Of a stretch of DNA of 8,308 bases, positions 1 through 5,530 are shown one piece after another; within the stretch, counting starts at the first letter, position 1; each line of letters opens with the position of its first letter. The stretch is from assembly GCA_016296235.1 (NCBI GenBank), contig JAEDJR010000085.1, positions 1 through 8,308 of the forward strand. Reading direction: 5' to 3'. The notes under the pieces are model-generated. The model searched no databases. It was not told where the DNA came from and was given only the letters and a program-made list of their open reading frames with translations. A program made the position numbers and the translations under genes. Origin of the DNA: Oscillospiraceae bacterium. GTDB taxonomy: Bacteria > Bacillota > Clostridia > Oscillospirales > Oscillospiraceae.

Positions 1-112
1 AAGGGGAGGTGGCCCGAAGGGCCGGAGGGGTTGTGTGCAGGCAATCGGTGCCAGCTACGACCCCTCAGTCAGCCTTGAGGCTGACAGCTCCCCTTACGCA
101 GGGGAGCCTTGG
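1..112. repeat. Palindromic MITE-like repeat element, copy 1 (left edge cuts it)
   Basis: This is a non-coding, multi-hairpin element that is nearly identical to the copy at 8055-8180 and in the same orientation. The window begins inside its first hairpin, so about 15 bases are missing. Visible stems are GGCCC/GGGCC around GAA (12-24), GGCA/TGCC (40-43 with 49-52), GTCAGCC/GGCTGAC (68-74 with 79-85) and GCTCCCCT/AGGGGAGC near the right end. The last 25 or so bases are an imperfect inverted repeat of the left end as seen in copy 2, which gives it the form of a small MITE or REP/BIME-like element. It lies 120 nt past the acetyltransferase stop, so its hairpins could also help end or stabilise that transcript. 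No reading frame in it looks coding. Confidence 0.8.
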
Positions 113-232
113 GTGCTGTGCATCACATCGTCAAATCCCGATTTCTCGGTTTGCTGACATATGCCGATAAGCATGAAATTAAAAACGAAGAATTGAGGTG
201 TCCGCCGTTTGCAGGCAGCTGGGGCCCTTGGT
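113..232. other. Gene-free spacer downstream of the acetyltransferase
   Basis: This AT-richer spacer lies between the acetyltransferase stop and repeat copy 1. On the minus strand it contains a small stem, CCGA-GAAA-TCGG, within 132-153, flanked by CAAA/TTTG that could extend it across a 2-nt bulge. There is no T-run, so it is at best a weak 3'-end structure. I see no gene or convincing promoter here. Confidence 0.5.
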
Positions 233-811
233 TCACCGCTGCAGGTGCAGGTCTTCTTCTGTAATGGGCCGGTGGGGGCGGCAGGGATTGCCGAAGGCCA
301 CGCAGTTGTCTGGAATGTCCTTGACCACGACGCTGCCGGCTCCGATGACCACGTTGCTGCCGATGGTGACGCCCGGCACCACCACGGTGCCGCCGCCGAT
401 CCACACATGGCTCCCGACCCGGATGGGCAGGGCTTTCTCATAGAGCCGGTCCCGCAGGGCCGGGTGGATGGGATGGTGGGCGGTGTAGAAGCCGCAGCTG
501 GGGCCAATAAACACATAGTCCCCGAAGATGATTTTGCCGGGATCCACGAACACACAGTTGTTGTTGGCGAAGAAGTGGTCGCCCACTTCGATGTTCCAGC
601 CAAAGCCGCAGAAAATGTTGGGCTCCACATAGGGATTGACGCCCACCTTGCCGAACAGCTGCCGGATCAGTTCCTCCCGGCGCTTCATGTCCGAGGGACG
701 GGTGTGGTTGTACTCATAGCAAAGGTCGGCGCACTGCAGATGGGATTCTTCCCGGCCGGGGAAGGTGGTATCGTACAAAAGACCCGCCTGGCACTTCTCC
801 AGCTCGGTCAT
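233..811 (-). CDS. Maa/LacA-type sugar O-acetyltransferase
   Basis: Predicted acetyl-CoA-dependent O-acetyltransferase of the left-handed beta-helix (hexapeptide repeat) family, 192 residues, a usual length for maltose/galactoside acetyltransferases. Residues 1-50 match the N-terminal Mac helical segment (MTELEKCQAGLLYD...). Hexapeptide rungs run from about 60 to 170 (IIFGDYVFIGP, VGSHVWIGGG, IGSNVVIGAGS). The YTAHHPIHP segment (110-117) holds the probable catalytic His113, matching the HPxH motif of LacA. The start at 811 is preferred to an in-frame ATG at 832: it forms an ATGA overlap with the creatininase stop and has GGGAGG seven bases upstream, which points to translational coupling. The protein is probably cytoplasmic. 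It may detoxify or tag the sugar imported by the operon; family members are often promiscuous, so the acceptor is unknown. Confidence 0.93.
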   Translation of the reverse strand: MTELEKCQAGLLYDTTFPGREESHLQCADLCYEYNHTRPSDMKRREELIRQLFGKVGVNPYVEPNIFCGFGWNIEVGDHFFANNNCVFVDPGKIIFGDYVFIGPSCGFYTAHHPIHPALRDRLYEKALPIRVGSHVWIGGGTVVVPGVTIGSNVVIGAGSVVVKDIPDNCVAFGNPCRPHRPITEEDLHLQR

Positions 812-1545
812 ACGATAGCCTCCCGCAGCCATTCCAGCGTGCAGTTGACCATGTGATGGCCCAGCTCCTCACTGGCTTCTTTGGCGCTCTGGGCGAACCA
901 TTCGGTATTGTCCTTGCAGCGGGACAGATCCACCAGCTCCGGATAGGTGCCCATGAGCAGGGAGGTTTCCCACTTACCGGCGTGGTCGAAGCCGCCGCAC
1001 TTGATCTGGGCCTCCGCACCGATGAGGGGGATGACCTTGATATAGGAGAACGGATCGTCTCCGGAGCCAAGATTTTCATAGTAGGAGGCATAGTCGTCGC
1101 TGCCCCACCAGCCCTTGCCCAGGCGCTCCTCCATGTATTCCATGGTGACCTTCTTGGCGGCCTTGTGGCAGGCGATGGTCATGGGCATGAGACCGGCGGC
1201 TTCGGTCTGGTGATGGGGGATCAGATAGATGTTCTTGTGGCCCGCGTCGATCATGGACTTGAGAATGTGGTACAGGTATGCGGCGTAGGCGTCCTCGTCC
1301 ACATGGAAGTGGCTGGGCTTGGGGCCGCAGACGGCATAGGAGGCCACGCCGTACCAGATGGGCGGGCAGACCACGATTTCCTTTTCCTTTTCCAGCTCCC
1401 GCAGGCACCCGGTGACCACCAGAGTATCGGTGCCGCAGGAGGCGTGATGGGCGTGGTATTCCAGGGTGCCGATGGGGATGATAAAGGGAACCCGGCGATC
1501 CACGGCGTCCTGCACCTGGTCGTAGAACATTTCAATGAGCTGCAT
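808..1545 (-). CDS. Creatininase-family amidohydrolase, divergent active-site motif
   Basis: Predicted cytoplasmic metal-dependent hydrolase of the creatininase fold, 245 residues, typical family length. The N-terminal metal motif is present as PIGTLEYHAHH...GTDT (24-41), giving Glu29, His31 and Asp40 as likely ligands. The C-terminal family motif reads FDHAGKWETSLL (186-197), close to the usual HAGExETS. The middle motif, normally NGHGGN or NGHYEN, reads PHHQTE (110-115), so one His remains but the flanking ligand position is changed. Family members act on creatinine, formylated pyrimidine intermediates, the mycofactocin precursor and cyclic ketones or lactams, so the substrate cannot be named. 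The ATG at 1545 is chosen over longer upstream frames because AAAGGTGAG lies just before it and homology starts here. It follows the transporter genes by 62 nt, across a hairpin, and overlaps the acetyltransferase start by 4 bases. Confidence 0.9.
   Translation of the reverse strand: MQLIEMFYDQVQDAVDRRVPFIIPIGTLEYHAHHASCGTDTLVVTGCLRELEKEKEIVVCPPIWYGVASYAVCGPKPSHFHVDEDAYAAYLYHILKSMIDAGHKNIYLIPHHQTEAAGLMPMTIACHKAAKKVTMEYMEERLGKGWWGSDDYASYYENLGSGDDPFSYIKVIPLIGAEAQIKCGGFDHAGKWETSLLMGTYPELVDLSRCKDNTEWFAQSAKEASEELGHHMVNCTLEWLREAIV
819..824 (-). promoter_or_regulatory. Ribosome binding site that sets the acetyltransferase start
   Basis: On the minus strand GGGAGG lies inside the last codons of the creatininase gene, 7 nt before the ATG at 811. 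It supports 811 rather than 832 as the acetyltransferase start, since the 832 ATG has no comparable purine-rich site. Confidence 0.7.
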
Positions 1546-1570
1546 GGTATTCTCACCTTTCCTGATTAGA

Positions 1571-1599
1571 ATTGCGAGGCTGGGTTTCAGCCTCGCAAT
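1571..1599 (-). terminator. Perfect 12-bp intercistronic stem-loop (weak terminator or processing hairpin)
   Basis: ATTGCGAGGCTG (1571-1582) pairs perfectly with CAGCCTCGCAAT (1588-1599) around a 5-nt loop. It lies 8 nt after the stop of the second permease and 25 nt before the creatininase start. On the transcript it is followed by TCTAATC, not a real U-run, so full termination is doubtful. Partial attenuation, RNA processing or 3'-end protection of the transporter mRNA fits better. It would lower enzyme expression relative to the transporter. Confidence 0.6.
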
Positions 1600-1607
1600 G
1601 TGTTTTG

Positions 1608-2636
1608 TCAAGCAGTCTTCTGCGGGGTTTTGCGGGTTCTGCGGATTCTGACGCTGCCGCCGGACATCCGGGTGCTCATAATCAGCACGGTAATCAGCAG
1701 GCCGCCCCAGATCAGGGAAGCGTAGTAGGTGTTGAGCTCGGGGAACATATTGACGCCGGTGGCGATGATCTGGATGGTGATGATGGACAGCAGAACGTCC
1801 AGGATCTTGCCCATGCCGCCATCGGGCAGCACGCCGGCCAGCACCAGGATCAGGATGCAGCGCATGACATAGGAGGTGCCGTAGTCCGCCTTGGCGGAAC
1901 CCATGGTGGACACCATAATCATGCAGCCGATGCAGGAGTAAACAGCGCTGAGGATGTAGGAGGTCAGCAGCATGTTGTGGGTGTTGATGGCGGAGAAACG
2001 GGCGGCCTTCAGGTTGTTGCCCATCATGTACAGCTTCTCGCCGAAGGTTGTGCATTTCAGCAGGAATGCCGCAATGACAAACAGCACGATAAAGATCAGC
2101 AGGGGCACCGACAGGAAGCCGAACAGCTCGGCGTGGCCGATCTCCGTATACAGGGTGGGCAGGCCCTTGACGGCGTAGCCCTTGGTCAGAGCGGTGGAGA
2201 AGCCGGTCCAGACCAGCTGCATGGCGATGGTGGCCATAACAGGGGGAATGTTCAGGCGGCTGACCAGGACAGCGTTGATGGCGCCGCCGATGACGGCGAT
2301 GCCCAGGGCGATGAGGATGGCGACGGACATGATGCTGCCAACCTGGCTGTTGGTCATGCCGTCCACCACATTGGCCGCCATGTAGTTGACGGCGATGATG
2401 GATGCGAAGTCGCCCAGAGCCACAAAGGACATATCCATATGGCCGCTGATAAAGGCGAACATCAGGCCCAGCGTCATGCAGCCGTATTCAGGGAACTGCA
2501 TGGTCATGCCCTTCCAGAGGTTGAGCTTCCAGAAGGCGCCGCCCTTGGTGGCGGTGAAGAACACCAGGATCAGGGCCATCAGACCCAGGAGCATGACGGT
2601 ATAGCGGTTATTCTTGGTAAAGTTTTTCAGTTTCAT
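1608..2636 (-). CDS. Sugar ABC transporter permease, second subunit (RbsC/LsrD-like)
   Basis: Integral membrane permease of the branched-chain/ribose (BPD_transp_2) family, 342 residues, with about eight to ten hydrophobic segments from residue 12 onward. Recognisable family positions are SGHMDMS (64-70, the counterpart of SGGIDLS in RbsC) and FGEKLYMMGNN (198-208). The cytoplasmic coupling region reads LAGVLPDGGMGKILD (266-280) and lacks the GGxSxxGGxG pattern of the first permease, as is common in the second member of a heteromeric pair. The C-terminus is short, basic and probably cytoplasmic. The ATG at 2636 is preferred because GGGAGG lies 10 nt upstream; an ATG at 2645, which adds MAS, sits only one base from that site but could use an overlapping GAGG. 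It follows the first permease by 18 nt. Confidence 0.92.
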   Translation of the reverse strand: MKLKNFTKNNRYTVMLLGLMALILVFFTATKGGAFWKLNLWKGMTMQFPEYGCMTLGLMFAFISGHMDMSFVALGDFASIIAVNYMAANVVDGMTNSQVGSIMSVAILIALGIAVIGGAINAVLVSRLNIPPVMATIAMQLVWTGFSTALTKGYAVKGLPTLYTEIGHAELFGFLSVPLLIFIVLFVIAAFLLKCTTFGEKLYMMGNNLKAARFSAINTHNMLLTSYILSAVYSCIGCMIMVSTMGSAKADYGTSYVMRCILILVLAGVLPDGGMGKILDVLLSIITIQIIATGVNMFPELNTYYASLIWGGLLITVLIMSTRMSGGSVRIRRTRKTPQKTA

Positions 2637-2654
2637 GGATGCCATACCTCCCTC

Positions 2655-3656
2655 TCAGTGTTTCTGGCGCATGGCCTGCAGGGCGGAGACCGTGACGCCG
2701 ATGAGGATGACCAGACCGTTGAAGAAGCTCTGCCAGTAGGTGTCGATGCCGATCAGCAGCATGGAGTTGGACACCACGGTGATGATGGACACGGCGCAGA
2801 CGGTGCCGAAGACGGTGCCTTCGCCGCCGAAGATGCTGGCGCCGCCCAGGATGACAGCGGGAATGATGGTCATTTCCTTGCCCACCAGAGCCTTGGGAAT
2901 GGACTGGCTGGCCATGCAGACGCGGATCATGCCGGTGAAGCCGGCCACGGCGCCCACGACGGAATACAGCAGGAACTTGATGCGCTTGACATTATAGCCG
3001 GCGCGCTCGGCGGAGACCTCGTTGCCGCCGATGGCGTACAGGGCGCGGCCGAACATGGTGTGGTTCAGGACGAAGGAAGTGATCAGACACAGGGCCACGA
3101 AGAACAGGAACATGGTGGTCATGGTGGAGCGCAGGCCGGCGGAATTGTAGACCTCAAACAGGTAGCTCTTGCCCATTTCCTTGAAGCCGTTGGGCAGGGT
3201 GGAGGTGATTTCCTTCAGCTGCAGCAGGCCCATGGACAGGCCGGTGAAGAAGGTCTGGGTGGCCAGGGTGACGATCATGGTGTTGAGCTTGAAGTTGGAG
3301 ATGATCCAGCCGTTGAACATGCCCAGGCACCAGCCGATGACGGCGGCCAGCAGGAAGCCCATCCAGGGGTTGGTCTGGCACCAGCCCTGGTTCAGGCAGA
3401 TGGTGGTGGCCAGGGAGTAGGACAGGGCGGAAACGGCGGGGAAGGACAGGTCGAAGCCGCCGGAGATCATGACCACCAGAGAGCACATGGCGAACATGCC
3501 GTCCACGACCATGGCACGGAGAATGGTGACGATCTGGGTGGGCTCGAACAGCTGGCCCTGGGAGATGACGCCGATGACGGCGATCATGAGGATCAGAACC
3601 AGGAAGATGTAGAATTCGGTTCTGCGCGTCATGCGTTTGATAGCAGCTTTGTTCAT
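2655..3656 (-). CDS. Sugar ABC transporter permease, first subunit (RbsC/LsrC-like)
   Basis: Integral membrane permease of the ribose/BPD_transp_2 family, 333 residues, with a basic N-terminus (about 1-13) followed by hydrophobic segments through to the C-terminus. Hallmarks are SGGFDLSF (65-72), FGRALYAIGGN (202-212) and the classical GGASIFGGEGTVFGT loop (271-285) that contacts the ATPase. It should pair with the second permease to form the channel of a CUT2-type importer in the cytoplasmic membrane. The ATG at 3656 has a strong AAGGAGGAGG site with a 5-nt gap. Only 13 nt separate it from the ATPase stop, so co-transcription is very likely. The two permeases are clearly different proteins, which argues for a heterodimer as in Lsr or rhamnose systems rather than the RbsC homodimer. 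Confidence 0.95.
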   Translation of the reverse strand: MNKAAIKRMTRRTEFYIFLVLILMIAVIGVISQGQLFEPTQIVTILRAMVVDGMFAMCSLVVMISGGFDLSFPAVSALSYSLATTICLNQGWCQTNPWMGFLLAAVIGWCLGMFNGWIISNFKLNTMIVTLATQTFFTGLSMGLLQLKEITSTLPNGFKEMGKSYLFEVYNSAGLRSTMTTMFLFFVALCLITSFVLNHTMFGRALYAIGGNEVSAERAGYNVKRIKFLLYSVVGAVAGFTGMIRVCMASQSIPKALVGKEMTIIPAVILGGASIFGGEGTVFGTVCAVSIITVVSNSMLLIGIDTYWQSFFNGLVILIGVTVSALQAMRQKH

Positions 3657-3669
3657 AGTAGCCTCCTCC

Positions 3670-5157
3670 TTAGCGAATGATTTCGAGGATGTTATCTTCG
3701 GTGATGGCGTCGCCGGTCATTTCACCGACAATGGCGCCTTCCTTCATGACGATAACACGGCTGCAGTTGACCACGACCTCGGCCAGGTCGTCGGAAATAA
3801 TCATGACAGCCAGACCCTCATTGGCCAGGTCATGAACCAGGGCATGAATGTCCTGCTTGGCGCCCACATCGACGCCCACGGTGGGGCCGTTGAGAATGAG
3901 CAGGTCCAGGTCGTTGCTCAGCCACTTGGACAGGACGATCTTCTGCTGGTTGCCGCCGGACAGGGTGGAGGCGTGCTTTCTGGCGTCATCGGTGGCGATG
4001 GAGAAGGTCTTGACCCACTTATCGGCGTCGGCGTAGATGTCCTTCTTCTTCAGCAGGCCGATGGCGTTGGACAGGCGCTTCAGAGAGGAGAGGGTGATGT
4101 TGTCGGCGATGGGCTGCTGCAGGCACAGACCCTCGGTCAGACGGTCCTCCGGCACATAGCCGATCCGCAGCTTCTGGGCCGCAATGGGGGAAGGGATCTT
4201 GACGGTCTTGCCGTCCAGAATGATCTGGCCGGAGGAGGGCTTTGCCAGGCCGAAGAGGGCCAGGGCCAGCTCCGTGCGGCCGGAACCCAGCAGGCCGGTG
4301 ACGCCCAGAATTTCGCCCTTGCGCAGGTCGAAGGTGACGTTGTGCAGCTTGCTGGTCATGCAGAGATCCTTGACCTCCAGGATGGGCTTTTCACTGATGT
4401 TGGTGGGAACGAAGCGGTCGTCCACCAGCTCGCGGCCGGTCAGATAGAAGGTGAAGTCCCGGCGGGTCAGATCGGCAGTCTGGCCGGAGTAGACGTTCTT
4501 GCCGTTGCGCATGATGCACACGTCGTCGGAAATCTCAAAAATTTCCTCGGTCTTGTGGCTGATGAACATGATGGCGATGCCGGAGTCCCGCAGCTGGCGG
4601 ACGGTGGCGAACAGGGCGTCCACCTCTTTTTTGGTCAGGGCGGTGGTGGGCTCGTCCATGATGATGAGCTTGGCGTTGAACAGCAGGGCGCGGCAGATGG
4701 CGACCAGCTGCTTGTCGGCGACGCTCAGCTCGCCCATCTTGGCGTCCAGATCGATGTTGCAGCCGATCTTGGACAGGGCTTCCCTGGCGGTGGCGTCCCA
4801 GCGCTTGCGGTTGACCATTTTCCGGCCGGCGGTGATCTCCGAGTTGATGGCCAGGTTCTCGCGGACGGTCAGGTTGGGGAAGATGGACAGATCCTGATAG
4901 ATAACCTGGATGCCCAGGCGGGTGGCCTCGGCGGGGGTGATCTTGGTGATCTTCTTGCCTTCGAAAATCACTTCGCCTTCGTCCTTGGTGTAGACGCCGG
5001 AGATGATTTTGACCAGAGTGGACTTGCCGCAGCCGTTTTCACCGGCCAGGCACATGACTTTGCCGGGACGAACGCGGAAGTTCACATTGTCCAGCGCGCG
5101 GACGCCGGAAAAGGACTTGCAGATCCCGGTCATTTGAAGCAAATATTCTTCAGACAT
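3670..5157 (-). CDS. Tandem-domain sugar ABC transporter ATPase (RbsA/LsrA/MglA class)
   Basis: Peripheral ATPase with two nucleotide-binding domains, 495 residues, the usual size for the class. Domain 1 has Walker A GENGCGKST (39-47), Q-loop Gln88, a degenerate signature LSVADKQ (144-150), Walker B LIIMDEP (164-170) and switch His201. Domain 2 has the family's usual Lys-to-Arg Walker A, GLLGSGRTE (288-296), an intact signature LSGGNQQK (399-406), and Walker B LLILNGPTVGVDVGAK (419-434), where Asn-Gly replaces Asp-Glu. The complete site therefore pairs the domain 1 Walker motifs with the domain 2 signature, and the second site looks non-hydrolytic. The ATG at 5157 is chosen because AAGGAG lies 6 nt upstream; an in-frame TTG at 5214 lacks such a site. 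It is followed by both permeases with short gaps, but lies 373 nt after the binding-protein gene. Confidence 0.96.
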   Translation of the reverse strand: MSEEYLLQMTGICKSFSGVRALDNVNFRVRPGKVMCLAGENGCGKSTLVKIISGVYTKDEGEVIFEGKKITKITPAEATRLGIQVIYQDLSIFPNLTVRENLAINSEITAGRKMVNRKRWDATAREALSKIGCNIDLDAKMGELSVADKQLVAICRALLFNAKLIIMDEPTTALTKKEVDALFATVRQLRDSGIAIMFISHKTEEIFEISDDVCIMRNGKNVYSGQTADLTRRDFTFYLTGRELVDDRFVPTNISEKPILEVKDLCMTSKLHNVTFDLRKGEILGVTGLLGSGRTELALALFGLAKPSSGQIILDGKTVKIPSPIAAQKLRIGYVPEDRLTEGLCLQQPIADNITLSSLKRLSNAIGLLKKKDIYADADKWVKTFSIATDDARKHASTLSGGNQQKIVLSKWLSNDLDLLILNGPTVGVDVGAKQDIHALVHDLANEGLAVMIISDDLAEVVVNCSRVIVMKEGAIVGEMTGDAITEDNILEIIR

Positions 5158-5393
5158 GGCAAACTCCTTCTTTTTTGTGGGGTTTTGGGCAGCTGCTTGT
5201 GTATACGCAATCAAAAATGTACGGTTTGATGGAGGCGCGGGATTGCCGCCTCAGTCCAACAAAGCGTGACCCTTTGGCAGACTGAGACAGCAATAATAGA
5301 AAGCCATGCGCACTGCGGGCCTCATTCTCATGTGCGCAGGACATGCTGTGGTGATCCGGATTGATGCAGCCGTTGTTGAAAAAGGGGGTGTAG
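5158..5393. other. Gene-free interval upstream of the ATPase, leader sequence
   Basis: This is the ATPase-proximal part of the long gap between the binding-protein and ATPase genes. Apart from the ATPase ribosome binding site (AAGGAG, just upstream of 5157) it holds only short inverted repeats: GAGGCG/CGCCTC (5232-5237 with 5247-5252), CTCAGTC/GACTGAG (5250-5256 with 5280-5286) and TGCGCAC/GTGCGCA (5307-5313 with 5332-5338). A 64-codon minus frame crosses it but looks random. I see no clear internal promoter, so the ATPase is probably read from upstream. Confidence 0.5.
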
Positions 5394-5454
5394 GGGCGGC
5401 TATCAGCCGCCCGTCGGCGTTTGGTTTCGGTTTGCGGGCGGCGGATAGCCGCCC
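5394..5454. repeat. Nested palindrome, REP-like
   Basis: GGGCGGCTATC (5394-5404) pairs with GATAGCCGCCC (5444-5454) and, past one A/G mismatch, GCCGCCCG (5406-5413) pairs with CGGGCGGC (5435-5442), leaving a 21-nt loop. Each arm is also a palindrome by itself, so it can fold as one long stem or as two small hairpins. This is the pattern of a dispersed REP-type repeat; similar GGGGCGG...CCGCCC elements are familiar from Clostridia, although this is recalled and not searched. Confidence 0.65.
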
Positions 5455-5467
5455 TGCGTCCCCGTTT

Positions 5468-5501
5468 AAGGGGGCAGGGAAGCTTGCTTCCCTGCCCCCT
5501 T
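5468..5501 (-). terminator. Perfect 16-bp hairpin after the binding-protein gene (attenuator or 3'-end stabiliser)
   Basis: AAGGGGGCAGGGAAGC (5468-5483) and its exact reverse complement (5486-5501) are separated by TT, so the real loop is about 4-6 nt. The near side is 29 nt past the stop of the binding-protein gene. On the minus-strand transcript it is followed by only a short AT stretch and no U-run. Stem-loops at this place in sugar ABC operons typically stop part of the transcription and protect the upstream mRNA, giving more binding protein than membrane components. That role here is inferred. Confidence 0.65.
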
Positions 5502-5530
5502 GCTTCACACTGTTAATTTGTGGTCAGAGC

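Noticed and set aside
808..1545. Naming the enzyme a true creatinine amidohydrolase
   Set aside because: The central motif differs from that of creatininase, and there is no creatinase or sarcosine oxidase gene nearby. The linked transporter is of the sugar class.
808..2055. Creatininase-family gene extended upstream to give a 415-residue protein
   Set aside because: The additional 170 residues are the wrong frame of the second permease and pass through the intercistronic hairpin. The ATG at 1545 has a proper ribosome binding site and fits family length.
1572..3680. Very long open frame on the plus strand opposite the two permeases
   Set aside because: Its translation is extremely rich in His, Gln, Gly, Asp and Ala with no domain, as expected for the complement of GC-rich permease genes. 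The minus strand has clear homologous proteins with ribosome binding sites.
3631..5229. Long plus-strand open frame opposite the ABC ATPase
   Set aside because: It is an antisense shadow: Gly/Asp/Val/Gln-rich composition and no motif, while the minus strand has every ABC ATPase motif in order.
5394..5501. CRISPR array or tandem repeat array
   Set aside because: The repeats here are inverted, not direct, with no regular spacers and no cas genes in the window.
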